A stretch of 35,140 bases of DNA from an uncultured Clostridia bacterium (GCA_937874195.1 CALNBM010000084.1:1-35140); one strand, 5' to 3'; shown: positions 24,201-33,956, counted from the first letter of the stretch. Made by a program: numbers and translations. The notes: generated from the sequence alone by a model not told the origin.

Positions 24201-27200
24201 ATCTGCTTATGAACTTGGATATATTGAAAAGAAAAAGTGTATTAATATGCTTACTAAGGTTATAAACAGCATATCTAAACTGGAAAAATGGAACGGTCAT
24301 TTATATAACTGGTATAGCTTAGAAAGTTTTCAACCAATGTTCCCGTATTTTGTTTCCAGTGTGGATAGCGGAAACATGGTTGCATGCTTGTTAGTTGTGA
24401 AAGAATTTTTAAAAAGTTTAGGCGACACTTCCCTTGAACCTGCTTTAACAATCCTTATTGATGAAGCAGATTTTAAAAGATTAATAACAGAAGAAAATGT
24501 GTTTAGTATTGGCTATAACACTGTTGAGGGCGAATTATCTGTTTATAACTACAATCAATTTGCAAGTGAAAGCAGGTTGCTTAGTTTTGTTGCAATCGCA
24601 AAAGGCGATGTGGATAGCAAACACTGGTTTTGTTTGGATAAAACACTAACCAAATATAAAAACAAAAAGGGATTATCTAGTTGGGGCGGTTCATTATTTG
24701 AATACTATATGCCTACAATTTTTATGAGAACTTATCCAACCACACTATTAGAAGAAAGTTATGACTTTGCATATTTCTGCCACAAAGAATATATTGAAGA
24801 GCGGTATCCGACTCTTCCTTGGGGTATCTCGGAATGTGCGTATGACGAACTGGATAACGGCGTTAATTACAGATATAAAACTTTCTCCATTCCATATTTA
24901 AGATTACAAGAAGAAATTAAACCTAGAATTGTTATATCACCTTATTCATCACTGCTTGTGTTACCACAAAAGCCAAAAAGCGTTTATAACAACTTAAAAA
25001 AGTTTAAAGATTTAGATATGCAAGGCAAATATGGTTTATATGAATCATACGACACCACCACAAAAAATCCCGTTAAAGCATTTTTTTCTCACCACCAAGG
25101 TATGATTTTAGCAAGTATTGCAAACTATCTTCAAAATGGCGCTATTCAAAATTATTTTCATAATGATATGAGAGTTAAAGCTTTCGAAATGCTAACAAAA
25201 GAAAAATTGCAAATAAAACCATTTATCGATTTAAAGATTCAAAAATATAAGAAAATAAACTATCAAAAAGAAACTATTGAAAATAATATTAGAAGTTATA
25301 TGCATGTTTCTGCCCTTCCTGAAATGTCTGTTCTTTCTAACTCGCAATACACTGTGCTTATGAACGATCGCGGGAATGGTTTTAGCAGATACAATAATAT
25401 TCAATTAAATAGATATAGGAAAGTAACAGAACAGGACTATGGCTCTTTCTTATTTATTAAAGACACTCAAACTAACAAATATTGGTCAAACACTTATTCT
25501 CCAACAAATTTAACTCCTGACAAATATGAAGTGGTGTTTGCAAGTGACAAAATTAAATATGTGCTCACTAAAAACAATGTTATAACAACCACAGAAATTA
25601 TTGTAACAGAAAGTAACATGGCAGAAATAAGAAAAATCACTCTTAAAAACCTAACTAATCATGATAAAGAACTTGAACTTACTTCTTATTTGGAGCCAAT
25701 CATAACAGAAAATCAAAATGATGTTGCACACCGCACTTTTAACAGTTTATTTATTACCACAGAATTTGATCAAAACACAGGTAGCCTAATTGCTAAAAAG
25801 AAGTTAAGGTGCAGCTCTAAAAACTATTACATGCTACATAGATTGTTTTCAAATTCATTTAATGCAAGTGAAAACAAATATGAAACAAGTAGAAGCTATT
25901 TCCTTGGTGTAAACCAACTTCTTAGTAAGCCGAAAGCTATCAATCAAGAACTATCTAACACAGTTGGAACGCCTATTGATCCGATACTCTCACTTAGAAA
26001 TGGAGTTGTTATTCCAAAACACGAGAGTATCACATTATATATGCTTAATTGCTTTGGAACATCAAAAGAACAAGTTATAGATATTGCTAACACCTACAAT
26101 TCTAAAAGCAAAGTTGAAAAGGCAATTGAAGTTAGTTCAGTTGCAAACATTGTAAACACCAAGCAGTTAAATATAACAGGCGAAGATATGCAACTATATA
26201 ATATTATGCTAAATTATTTATATCAGACAAGCAGAATTAGTATAACTGGCGAGCGTAAAGTGTTGTTATCGAAAAATGCACTGGAAAAAGAAACTCTTTG
26301 GAAATATAACATTTCTGGCGACTTACCAATAATAGCAGTAACAATCAATGATGCCAGTCGAATAACACTAATTAAAGAAATACTTAAAGCGTATGAATTT
26401 TTAAAATCAAAGGGTATTTATATTGACATTGTTATTATAAATAACGAAAACGAAGAATATAGAGCATATATTAAAAAAGAAATTGAATTAGAACTTTATA
26501 GAATACGAACAACAAGCGAATTTTTAAATAGTCCGGGAAGCGTTTATCATCTTAATGGTGAAACTTTAAGCGAAAACGAAAAAATACTATTTAAAAGTGT
26601 TTCTAGATTAAAGTTTAACACAAACAAAAATATGTCTTTAAGACAATGTTTGAACGATTTGCAAAAAGAAAATTCTGCAAGTAACTATAAAGAACCAAAC
26701 TATCAAAAACCACTTAAAATTGAAAACAATGAAAATAATTTAAAATATTTCAATAGTTTCGGTGGATTTGACGGAAAGAATTATCGTAACACCAACATTA
26801 ACACTCCAACTCCATGGACAAATGTTATTGCAACTCCTTCGTTTGGTACGCTTGTAACTAATAATGGTGGTGGATTCACTTATGCTTTTAACAGTCAGCA
26901 ATTCAAATTAACTACTTGGACAAATGATATAAGCGCCCTTGATCAATCGGAAGGTATTAAGATAAACGAAGAAAAATTCCTGCCTAGCGTTACCACTCAT
27001 GGTTTTGGCTTTACAGAATTTGAAACAAAATCAAAAGACTATTTCCAAAAACTAACAGAATTTGTAACGCTTGATGACCAATTAAAACTTTATCTTTTCT
27101 CAATTAAAAACATATCTAATCTCCCTAAAAACATAAAATTAACTTACTGGATTAATCCAGTACTAGGAAGTAATGAAGAAACAACCAGCAGATACATTTT

Positions 27201-28983
27201 GTGTGATAGTAAGATTGAAGATAATTATTTGCAACTAAGAAATGTAAATAACAAATACTATGCCGATGTTTTAGTATATATTAGCAGTGGTGACAAACTA
27301 ACTCACATTAGTGAAAATAAAATCCTAACGAAATCTATTGATATATCCTTTTCGCTTAATGCAGGCGAGGAAAAAGAATGCGTATTTATGCTGGGTGCGG
27401 AAAAAGATGAAAATAAAATACTCTCAAATATTAGTAAATATGGAAGCGTGGCAGTTGCAAAGAAAGAACTGGAACGGGTGAAAGAACATTGGGACAAAAC
27501 TTTGGGCAAGATTCAAATAAACACGCCTGATGAAAGTTTAAACCTTGTTCTTAATGGTTGGTATTTATATCAAACACTATCTTCTAGAATTTTAGCAAAA
27601 GCAGGATATTATCAAGTGGGCGGTGCTTTTGGTTATAGGGATCAATTACAAGATAGTTTAAACTTGGCAAGCATTTACCCTGAAATCACTAAACAACAAA
27701 TACTTAAAAATGCAAGCCATCAATTTCAAGAAGGCGATGTTCTGCATTGGTGGTTGGAACACAGTCAATTTGGACTTAGAAGTAGATATAAAGACGATGC
27801 TTTGTGGCTAATATACGCAACTTATGAATATGTGCAAAAAACACAAGATTATTCAATTTTGAAAATTATTGTTCCCTTTATAAACGGCGACCAATTAAAA
27901 AATTATGAGCATGAAAAAGGCATAAACTATTATGTTAGCATGCAAACGGCAAAACTTTATGAACATTTAAAGCTTGCAGTGGATAACACATTAAACGATT
28001 TAGGTGCTCATGGCCTTCCTAAAATGGGTGGTGGTGATTGGAATGACGGCATGAATCATGTGGGAATTTGCGGACAGGGAGAAAGCGTTTGGTTAGGTTT
28101 CTTCTTCTATGATATTTTAAGTAAGTTTATTGAAATAACTAAAATTTATGACACAAATGCAGACACCGAAATTTATAAAAAAGCTTGCATTGACCTTAAA
28201 GAAAACTTAAATGTTCATGGCTGGGATGAAGAGTATTATTTGCGCGCATATTTTGATAATGGCGAAAAGTTGGGTTCTGTTAAAAGTGACGAATGTAAGA
28301 TTGACTTATTATCTCAAAGCTTTGCAGTGCTAACAGGTGTTGCAAATGATGAGAAAGCAAAGCAGTGTTTGCTTTTGGCGGAACAAAAATTAGTTGATAA
28401 TGAAAATAAGATTGTTAAATTATTAACGCCTGCTTTTAAAAATTCCATAAATTATCCCGGATATATTATGGATTATCCGGAAGGAATAAGAGAGAATGGC
28501 GGACAATACACTCACTCAGTTGCATGGTATGTCATGGCACTTATTAAAGCAGGCAAACTTGACAAAGCATATGAAATTTATCAAATGGTAAACCCTATAA
28601 ATAGAACACTTGATAAAACAAGTGTGGAAACATATCAAGTTGAACCATATGTTATGGCTGCCGATATTTATAGCAATCCAGATAATATTGCACGAGGTGG
28701 TTGGACTTGGTACACAGGTAGTGCAGGCTGGTTTTATCGAGTGGGAATTGAAGAATTGCTCGGCATTAAGAAAAGAGGGAATATTCTTGAAATATCACCA
28801 AGTGTTAGAAAATGGGATAGTTTCGTAGTGATTTATAATCATTTATCCACTCGTTATAATATTAAGATTGTGTTTAATAAAGTTGGCGACAATACTATAA
28901 TTGTAAACAACAAAAAGGTAAACGAAATAAGATTAATAGACGACAGCAAAGAAAAAGATGTTATTGTAAACATAGGAGTGTAA
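21298..28983 (+). CDS. Cyclic beta-1,2-glucan synthase-like protein (GT84-glycoamylase-like-GH94)
   Basis: A 2561-residue membrane enzyme of the NdvB/Cgs type. In studied members the GT84 part builds a protein-linked beta-1,2-glucan from UDP-glucose and the GH94 part adjusts chain length by phosphorolysis. Seen: a helical N-terminus (1-310); membrane segments at about 320-370; the glycosyltransferase with T-L-D-S-D-T-E-L near 534 and R-H-H-R-W-M-R-G-D-T-Q near 682; more membrane segments near 715-770, 780-830 and 850-890; a glycoamylase-like domain (S-S-W-G-G-S-L near 1125, P-W-G-I-S-E near 1173, S-H-H-Q-G-M near 1264); and GH94 beta and (alpha/alpha)6 parts with G-G-G-D-W-N-D-G-M-N near 2243, holding the general-acid Asp. 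The ATG at 21298 is preferred over an in-frame TTG at 21283 because AAAGGAAA lies between. pgi follows after five bases. Whether the product is cyclic, or stays linear, is unknown. Confidence 0.92.
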   Translation: MIIQVKNYKKTISEITCYYNNLINEVKENKNIGIVNEWIVDNYPTIVEKRNELNDFLASKLNQENLEENGERLHKMLHYIYTQNDYKIDYQNFFSSLSKYQSKFTMHLSYIDIALIKPISNIIILQEIRELCKREEYLAKEQNSAKDLLAKILKDGLADANLLKYVKSGKQLVERPAFIQQFLLTLNKYGTEAENVVKQLTELISEHKVNLKQLISQVQQINIDAHLKVVGLFKIIKFISSIEEETIITELSITEKVLNKDRAFAMQNVQSKREYRWKLLEKCKKEKIDELDLANKLIEHHKETGEHIGFLLFKPKKYNVRAVVYITSIIILTLALSVLLALKLSSVFILSFVFALIPVSQVIIQIINRILTKRIGPTSLFKLDYTHGIPKSDSTMVVIPTIAKDRKKIDAMYEQLEKYYLANQMDNLYFSLLLDGSESKTEFTDFDEDVKTYTKQKCDELNKKYGNQIFYFAYKARLFNPGEGTYLGWERKRGSLILFNKLLLKTLSDEDIEKYFHAETISKLKANVKYVITLDSDTELIVNSAANLIATMAHPMNKPVVNPKLNKVVRGYGILQPKVNIDVESSNRSTYVKLYGGLGGYDTYNSKVSNLYQDVFNEGSFMGKGIYDLEVFENLLDNRFPENQILSHDLLESNYLRSGFVNDIEFIDDFPSKFLNDMSRHHRWMRGDTQILPWLKRKVKNAKGESIDNPISPIGKWKIFDNLRRGFLEFSLLGILLISLFSVNSENLWWLLFIVGVIVLPVLFYIVDKLRASFNLASFTKIKPYKKFLLGMKAVIVRTFISFIILPYKAHLYLEAFFKSMYRMLISKKRMLNWLTAEEADRTLKNNIASYIKNFKPNYIFSILMIAITVVFFPNNIIPALICGVLFCIAPFVLYKVSMDSPKFTSDLNEKEKQDLKELGLKTWKFFEENLTEKNKFLIPDNYQLNREYKADLKTSATDIAFSLISIISAYELGYIEKKKCINMLTKVINSISKLEKWNGHLYNWYSLESFQPMFPYFVSSVDSGNMVACLLVVKEFLKSLGDTSLEPALTILIDEADFKRLITEENVFSIGYNTVEGELSVYNYNQFASESRLLSFVAIAKGDVDSKHWFCLDKTLTKYKNKKGLSSWGGSLFEYYMPTIFMRTYPTTLLEESYDFAYFCHKEYIEERYPTLPWGISECAYDELDNGVNYRYKTFSIPYLRLQEEIKPRIVISPYSSLLVLPQKPKSVYNNLKKFKDLDMQGKYGLYESYDTTTKNPVKAFFSHHQGMILASIANYLQNGAIQNYFHNDMRVKAFEMLTKEKLQIKPFIDLKIQKYKKINYQKETIENNIRSYMHVSALPEMSVLSNSQYTVLMNDRGNGFSRYNNIQLNRYRKVTEQDYGSFLFIKDTQTNKYWSNTYSPTNLTPDKYEVVFASDKIKYVLTKNNVITTTEIIVTESNMAEIRKITLKNLTNHDKELELTSYLEPIITENQNDVAHRTFNSLFITTEFDQNTGSLIAKKKLRCSSKNYYMLHRLFSNSFNASENKYETSRSYFLGVNQLLSKPKAINQELSNTVGTPIDPILSLRNGVVIPKHESITLYMLNCFGTSKEQVIDIANTYNSKSKVEKAIEVSSVANIVNTKQLNITGEDMQLYNIMLNYLYQTSRISITGERKVLLSKNALEKETLWKYNISGDLPIIAVTINDASRITLIKEILKAYEFLKSKGIYIDIVIINNENEEYRAYIKKEIELELYRIRTTSEFLNSPGSVYHLNGETLSENEKILFKSVSRLKFNTNKNMSLRQCLNDLQKENSASNYKEPNYQKPLKIENNENNLKYFNSFGGFDGKNYRNTNINTPTPWTNVIATPSFGTLVTNNGGGFTYAFNSQQFKLTTWTNDISALDQSEGIKINEEKFLPSVTTHGFGFTEFETKSKDYFQKLTEFVTLDDQLKLYLFSIKNISNLPKNIKLTYWINPVLGSNEETTSRYILCDSKIEDNYLQLRNVNNKYYADVLVYISSGDKLTHISENKILTKSIDISFSLNAGEEKECVFMLGAEKDENKILSNISKYGSVAVAKKELERVKEHWDKTLGKIQINTPDESLNLVLNGWYLYQTLSSRILAKAGYYQVGGAFGYRDQLQDSLNLASIYPEITKQQILKNASHQFQEGDVLHWWLEHSQFGLRSRYKDDALWLIYATYEYVQKTQDYSILKIIVPFINGDQLKNYEHEKGINYYVSMQTAKLYEHLKLAVDNTLNDLGAHGLPKMGGGDWNDGMNHVGICGQGESVWLGFFFYDILSKFIEITKIYDTNADTEIYKKACIDLKENLNVHGWDEEYYLRAYFDNGEKLGSVKSDECKIDLLSQSFAVLTGVANDEKAKQCLLLAEQKLVDNENKIVKLLTPAFKNSINYPGYIMDYPEGIRENGGQYTHSVAWYVMALIKAGKLDKAYEIYQMVNPINRTLDKTSVETYQVEPYVMAADIYSNPDNIARGGWTWYTGSAGWFYRVGIEELLGIKKRGNILEISPSVRKWDSFVVIYNHLSTRYNIKIVFNKVGDNTIIVNNKKVNEIRLIDDSKEKDVIVNIGV

Positions 28984-28988
28984 AAATT

Positions 28989-30200
28989 ATGATTTCTTTT
29001 GATTATTTAACACACACCAGAGGTTTTTTAACCTGCGAAAAGGTGGCACAGTATTATAAAAAAACCGATAGCTTTTTAGCGAAATTAGAAAGCGGTAAAG
29101 AAGATATGACAGACTGGTATGATATTTCTAAAACGATTTCTAAAAATGAAGTTAAAGACATTATAACGCTGGCAAATGAAATTAAGAAAAATGCAGATGT
29201 TTTAGTGGTTGTTGGAATTGGAGGTTCTTATGCAGGAAGCAACGCGATTATTGAAGCGCTATCCCCATATTTCAACACCAACAAAACAAAAGTGATTTTT
29301 GCCGGCACAGATTTGTCTAGTGAATATTTAATACAACTTGCGTCTTACTTAAAAGATAAAGACTTTTATATTAATGTTATATCAAAATCCGGAAACACTC
29401 TTGAAGTTAAACTTGCTTTTGACTTTTTATATAATATAACCAAAGAAAAATATAAAAGTGATTATAAAAAGCGTATTATTATAACCACTGATAAAGATAA
29501 GGGAAACTTACGACAACTAGCAAATAAAGAAAACTTTACTAGCTTTATTATACCCGACAAGATAGGCGGCAGATTTTCCGCCTTAACACCTGCCGGATTG
29601 TTCCCGGTTGCGGTTAGTGGAATTGATATTGAAAGGTTGTTAGAGGGAGCAGGATTTGCTAAAAAATATGTTCCTCAAGCAGTTGATTATGCAATTACAA
29701 GGCATATATTGCTAACAAAAAACCGTGTTGTTGAAGGCTTAACTTTTTATGAAAAAAAATTAAACGGATTTGCTCTTTGGACACAACAGTTGCTTGGAGA
29801 ATCACTTGGCAAAAACCAAAGTGGAGTGTTGCCGATTATAAATCGAAACACAACCAACTTGCATTCCATTGGACAATTTATTCAAGACGGCAGTAAAATA
29901 CTATTTGAAACAGTTATAAAAGTAAATAGTGGGCAAGACTTAATTATTAATAACACAAGTTTAAATAACATTAATAACATTGCTATATCTGCTGTGGCAA
30001 CCGCTCATGCAAACGGAAATGTACCTTCGCTTATAATATCACTAGACAAACTCAATGAAGAAAATTTAGGGGAATTGATTTATTTCTATTTCATTGCCAC
30101 TTCTATTTGCGGATATCTTCAAAGTGTTAATCCTTTCGACCAACCGGGTGTGGAAGAATATAAACGATTAATCAAAGAAAAGATGAACGAAAGTAATTAA
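28989..30200 (+). CDS. pgi: Glucose-6-phosphate isomerase
   Basis: Interconverts glucose 6-phosphate and fructose 6-phosphate. The product is 403 residues, somewhat shorter than the ~450 of many bacterial forms. Seen: V-G-I-G-G-S-Y-A-G-S near 73-82; S-K-S-G-N-T-L-E near 133-140 (family S-K-S-G-T-T); G-G-R-F-S-A-L-T-P-A-G near 195-205; L-G-E-S-L-G-K-N near 270-277 with the catalytic Glu; N-L-H-S-I-G-Q near 294 with the catalytic His; and the C-terminal F-D-Q-P-G-V-E-E-Y-K with the catalytic Lys. It starts five bases after the glucan synthase stop, with its ribosome site (GGAG) inside the end of that gene, so the two are co-transcribed. Coupling suggests balancing of hexose phosphates for glucan metabolism; that is inference. 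Confidence 0.95.
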   Translation: MISFDYLTHTRGFLTCEKVAQYYKKTDSFLAKLESGKEDMTDWYDISKTISKNEVKDIITLANEIKKNADVLVVVGIGGSYAGSNAIIEALSPYFNTNKTKVIFAGTDLSSEYLIQLASYLKDKDFYINVISKSGNTLEVKLAFDFLYNITKEKYKSDYKKRIIITTDKDKGNLRQLANKENFTSFIIPDKIGGRFSALTPAGLFPVAVSGIDIERLLEGAGFAKKYVPQAVDYAITRHILLTKNRVVEGLTFYEKKLNGFALWTQQLLGESLGKNQSGVLPIINRNTTNLHSIGQFIQDGSKILFETVIKVNSGQDLIINNTSLNNINNIAISAVATAHANGNVPSLIISLDKLNEENLGELIYFYFIATSICGYLQSVNPFDQPGVEEYKRLIKEKMNESN

Positions 30201-30744
30201 TTGTATTCAACTAGAAAAATCACTATTCCTTATTTAATTTTAGATTAATTAATTTAATATAGAAATCTACGAACAATTAAGTTTCAAATGTTTAATTGTT
30301 GTGGCATTATAATGCATACCACCAAAAAATCTCTATCTAAAATAAATATATTTATTAAGTTATTAAAAAATAAAACTGTTTGAATTTATGAAAAACAACT
30401 AAGAACAATAAAAACAAAACTAAAAGGCGGACAAACGAAACTCACTTTTTAGAAATAAACAACCAGTTATAGAGTTTATTCTAACTGACATAATAACCAA
30501 AGACTTATGCATATTGAAACCTTTATGGTTGTGGTACGAAGCTTAAAAACATTATACTCACTTGAATATTTTTTGGGCTTTCCACTACTCGTGGACAATA
30601 TAAAAATAAAAAAACACCGTTAAAAAGGTGTTTTTTTTAATAATCCAAGATAAAATAAAATATGAATTATTCGTTCCTTACAAATTTTATTAAATTTATA
30701 TAAAATAATTCAACAGGCTATGCAAATTCACCAAAGTTATTAAT
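30201..30744. other. Convergent intergenic region between pgi and rdgB
   Basis: About 540 AT-rich bases. Apart from the terminator at 30608-30638 it holds a short palindromic patch around 30301-30323 (GTGG and CCAC flanking an AT palindrome) and a 37-codon frame from 30507 that has no ribosome site. I see no gene or RNA that can be defended. Confidence 0.5.
30608..30638. terminator. Bidirectional intrinsic terminator between pgi and rdgB
   Basis: 30610-30618 pairs with 30627-30635 (9 bp). A seven-A run on the left and an eight-T run on the right give T tracts in both directions. It fits its place between converging units. Confidence 0.85.
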
Positions 30745-31338
30745 TTATTTTAGCATTGTTTTTAGTTTAACAAGCGCTTTTGCGCGGTGAGAAATTTTGT
30801 TTTTCTCTTCTTCACTTATTTCTGCAAAAGTTTTACTCGCTTCATACGAATAAAATATACTATCGTAACCAAATCCGTTTGTTCCTTTTCTTTCTGTTAA
30901 TATTTTGCCTTCTGCTTTACCTTCGCAGATTATCCATTTCTCATTTTTATCAATTAGTGCCATAACGCATGTGAAATTCGCGCTTCTATCACTAAAATCT
31001 TCAAGGTCTTTTAGCACTTTTGCTATGTTTCTATCATTGTCGCCATACACACCTGCGTAGCGAGCGCTGAAAACACCGGGAGCACCGTTTAAAGCATTCA
31101 CGCATAGTCCGGTATCATCGGCAAGCACAGGCAGATTCAGACTTTTTGAAAGAGCGTAGACCCTGACTGCACTTGCTTTAATTTTCGCGTTCTCTTCAAG
31201 CGTCATCCCATTTTCTTCAATGTCATCTTTAAAGCCTATTTCACTTAAAGACAGTAGTTCATAGTCGCTTAATATTTTTTTAACTTCTGCAATTTTACTT
31301 TTATTATTTGATGCAAATATAATGCGTTTTTGGTTCAT
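30745..31338 (-). CDS. rdgB: XTP/dITP/ITP pyrophosphatase, RdgB/HAM1 family
   Basis: Hydrolyses deaminated purine nucleoside triphosphates (XTP, dITP, ITP) to monophosphates plus PPi, keeping them out of DNA and RNA. The 197-residue length is normal. Seen: F-A-S-N-N-K-S-K near 8-15 (family A-T-x-N-x-x-K); A-D-D-T-G-L at 73-78 with the metal/catalytic Asp pair; N-G-A-P-G-V-F-S-A-R-Y-A-G near 83-95; G-F-G-Y-D-S-I-F near 155-162; and K-I-S-H-R-A-K-A-L near the end. AAGGATA precedes the ATG. The next gene upstream on the same strand ends some 180 bases away. Confidence 0.97.
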   Translation of the reverse strand: MNQKRIIFASNNKSKIAEVKKILSDYELLSLSEIGFKDDIEENGMTLEENAKIKASAVRVYALSKSLNLPVLADDTGLCVNALNGAPGVFSARYAGVYGDNDRNIAKVLKDLEDFSDRSANFTCVMALIDKNEKWIICEGKAEGKILTERKGTNGFGYDSIFYSYEASKTFAEISEEEKNKISHRAKALVKLKTMLK

Positions 31339-31521
31339 TCTTTATCCTTGTTTTTCGATTGTCTTAAAATTTTTTTATGTTTTTAATTAAATTTCTATAT
31401 CACCGAGTTTAGATGCTAGTAAAAAACTCTAAATTGCTCGCAGAAAAATTTATTGTTAACTTACTTTAAACATATGGATTATGCTAATCTTTTCTTTAAT
31501 CATCATACTTTCCACTTTTTA

Positions 31522-32970
31522 TTACCTCGGGTCTAATTGTTGGAAAACCAACTGTCCTCCCGTGCAATAAAAAGTTGCCTCTGCGGTGTAGGTTGAGCCT
31601 GTTGGTCTAATGATAAAAGAATCATCCGCATAAAGTTCTAGTTCCCTTATGCTACCACTAACAGTCCCCACCAATTTGAAACGAATAATATCTGTAAGTT
31701 CCGCCATTATGCCAATACTTGTTTTGCCATTGACATTATTTATTCGGTGCTCCAAATCGCCAGTTTGCGCCACTCTCCAAAACTTAACATTTGCTTGTCC
31801 GCCAGCCATACTAATCATGCTTTTATTAACATTGTTTTCAAAAATAACATTTCCGCTGTTTGTGGAGATACTCGTATGATAATTAATATCATACGGACTC
31901 AAACTTATAACATTAATGTTTCCAGAGTAAGTGGCAAATTGCCCTGTTTTATAAAACTCTTCAACATTAATATTGCCACTATTTGTTATAACAAAGATAT
32001 TATCGGCAGCATTTTTAACGGTCACATTTCCACTAGTTGTTCGGATAATACAGTCCCTGGAATTTAAATCTTTAATATTCACACTTCCACTGGTTGTGGT
32101 CATACTACTTCTTCCTGTTACATTGCTTATTTGAATATTGCACGCATCTGACACAATGGTAAAATCTTTCTCGCCACTAATAACAGCAAGCACCACAAAA
32201 CTTCCGCTTGAACACACCACTTCAAAGCCATTTATTGATGCATCAATTTGCTTAGCAGAAAAAAATATTTTGCTACCCCTTATAAACAAACTAGCGTTTA
32301 AATTGTTAAAAGTAAATTTGGAATCAAGCGCGGATATATAACTTTTGCTTTGAATGGTTAAATCGTCCAGTGCTGAAAAATCGATATCTCCGCTGGTAGT
32401 TATAATATTTAACGATTGCATTGTTAACTGTCTTGTTTCGTGTGTAACGCTAAAATCTCCGCTTTTTGATACTCCATTCAAATGATTAATTTGCACATTG
32501 CTTATTGTTGTTTTTGCAGAGTCTGTGGACACAGAAATATTATAACTATAAGCGCTAGATACTTTAATTAAAATTTTGCAGTTTATCGATGTGACTAATC
32601 CAAGCGGTTCTAACACCGTTATATTTAGTGAGTTTCCGTTTATAGTTCGCATAACTTTAACATTTTCAGCATCAGAAACGCCTAAGTGAAAGCCGGTATA
32701 ACTATAACTCATTACCCCTGCGACTTCATCACTGCCCATAATTTCAATACCATATTTAGTTGTGGAAATATTTATATTATAAGAGGAAAAAGGAACAGGT
32801 GAACTTATCACCACTTCACTACTGTTATAATTTTTTGCAATAAATCTATAACCAAAATAACTGACCGACGGAAAAATAAGACTTACCACTGCTAAAACAA
32901 TAAAAATGCACGCTAAAATGCCTAGCGTTATTCCTAAAATTTTTAAAATTTTAAATATTGTTTCTTTCAT
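31522..32970 (-). CDS. Membrane-anchored DUF4097-like beta-helix protein
   Basis: A 482-residue protein with one N-terminal membrane anchor (about 8-33, I-L-G-I-T-L-G-I-L-A-C-I-F-I-V-L) and a long Ser/Thr/Asn-rich beta-strand region. T-T-S-G-N/D-V/I-type units recur (for example I-T-T-S-G-D-I-D-F near 188, T-T-T-S-G-S-V-N-I near 289, R-T-T-S-G-N-V-T-V near 308, I-T-N-S-G-N-I-N-V near 326), the pattern of the DUF4097/putative-adhesin right-handed beta-helix. No catalytic residues stand out. Such proteins in Firmicutes sit at the envelope and are often tied to envelope stress systems, but no two-component or PspC-type partner is next to it. No clear ribosome site precedes the ATG. Function unknown; structure class fairly sure. 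Confidence 0.8.
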   Translation of the reverse strand: MKETIFKILKILGITLGILACIFIVLAVVSLIFPSVSYFGYRFIAKNYNSSEVVISSPVPFSSYNINISTTKYGIEIMGSDEVAGVMSYSYTGFHLGVSDAENVKVMRTINGNSLNITVLEPLGLVTSINCKILIKVSSAYSYNISVSTDSAKTTISNVQINHLNGVSKSGDFSVTHETRQLTMQSLNIITTSGDIDFSALDDLTIQSKSYISALDSKFTFNNLNASLFIRGSKIFFSAKQIDASINGFEVVCSSGSFVVLAVISGEKDFTIVSDACNIQISNVTGRSSMTTTSGSVNIKDLNSRDCIIRTTSGNVTVKNAADNIFVITNSGNINVEEFYKTGQFATYSGNINVISLSPYDINYHTSISTNSGNVIFENNVNKSMISMAGGQANVKFWRVAQTGDLEHRINNVNGKTSIGIMAELTDIIRFKLVGTVSGSIRELELYADDSFIIRPTGSTYTAEATFYCTGGQLVFQQLDPR

Positions 32971-33026
32971 AAATACATATATAGTATATTAAACTTTGCA
33001 ATTTTGCCCAACTAATTTTGCTTAAT

Positions 33027-33776
33027 TTAATTATATTCGTTTACCGCTTTATATTCAACATCAACAAGCACTAACCCTTGGGGACTTATTGTTTTAAAGG
33101 CGGTTTGTCTGTTTTTTGCATCGATAATCCTTTTTATTTCACTTGGTGGTATTTTTCCATATCCAACTTCAAACAGCGTCCCTAACATAATGCGAATCAT
33201 ATTATATAAAAAACCGTTTCCTTTCACTCTAAAAGTATATATACCTAAGCGATTAGAAAAAAATTCCGCACTATATATTTCTCGCTCTTTTTCTATTGCA
33301 CTTCCACCGACAGCACAAAAACTTGTGAAATCATGCCTGCCTAAAAAAAACTTTGCACCTTCGTTCATTTTTTCAATATCAAATGGTATTTTGCAATAAA
33401 GAGCAAATTCGTCCAAATATGGAATATTGCACTCGTTGTGATAAAAATGATATTCATAAGTTTTGCTTATGCAATCAAACCTTGCGTGAAAATCATCGTT
33501 AACTCGTGATATATTTATAGCGCGAATATCACCTGGTAAAATTGCATTTAGCCTTTTTGCTAAATTGATAATGCTCTTATCTAAATCAAAATGCGCCACC
33601 TGTTTGATTGCAGACACACCTGCGTCTGTTCTTCCGCTTGCAAATATTTTAATTTCTTCACCCGTTATTTTTTTTAGTGCTTGTTCTATTTCGACTTGAA
33701 CGGAAGGTGCATTTTTTTGCAACTGATAACCATGATAGTTTTTACCTAAATAGCTAAATATAATTTTGTATCTCAT
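33027..33776 (-). CDS. truA: tRNA pseudouridine(38-40) synthase
   Basis: Converts uridines 38-40 of the tRNA anticodon stem-loop to pseudouridine. The 249-residue length is typical. The catalytic Asp51 is in S-G-R-T-D-A-G-V-S-A, just after S-V-Q-V-E-I-E-Q-A-L. Y-E-Y-H-F-Y near 106, H-D-F-T-S-F near 146 and G-N-G-F-L-Y-N-M-I-R-I-M near 184-195 are the later family blocks. AAGGATA five bases before the ATG supports the start. It is divergent from the oxidoreductase gene to the right. The upstream DUF4097-like gene on the same strand starts 57 bases past its stop, so co-transcription is possible. Confidence 0.97.
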   Translation of the reverse strand: MRYKIIFSYLGKNYHGYQLQKNAPSVQVEIEQALKKITGEEIKIFASGRTDAGVSAIKQVAHFDLDKSIINLAKRLNAILPGDIRAINISRVNDDFHARFDCISKTYEYHFYHNECNIPYLDEFALYCKIPFDIEKMNEGAKFFLGRHDFTSFCAVGGSAIEKEREIYSAEFFSNRLGIYTFRVKGNGFLYNMIRIMLGTLFEVGYGKIPPSEIKRIIDAKNRQTAFKTISPQGLVLVDVEYKAVNEYN

Positions 33777-33926
33777 ACATTATCCTTAATATAAATTTGA
33801 AACACTTTTAAAAAAAATGTTAATATTACTAACTAATTTTATAAAAATTAGTTGCTATCGTTTATTTGGTAAACTTTCTAATTAAACACTAAAAGAAAGA
33901 AGATTATCATTATCCTTGCATTTGGG

Positions 33927-33956
33927 TTGACAATTCGCGCCAATATATATTAATAT
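33927..33956 (+). promoter_or_regulatory. Sigma-A promoter of the pyruvate:ferredoxin oxidoreductase gene
   Basis: TTGACA (33927-33932), 18 bases, TAATAT (33951-33956). It lies 57 bases before the TTG start. The consensus -35 fits a strongly expressed central-metabolism gene. Confidence 0.65.

Noticed and set aside
30507..30620. 37-codon plus-strand frame between pgi and rdgB
   Set aside because: No ribosome site and it runs into the terminator stem.
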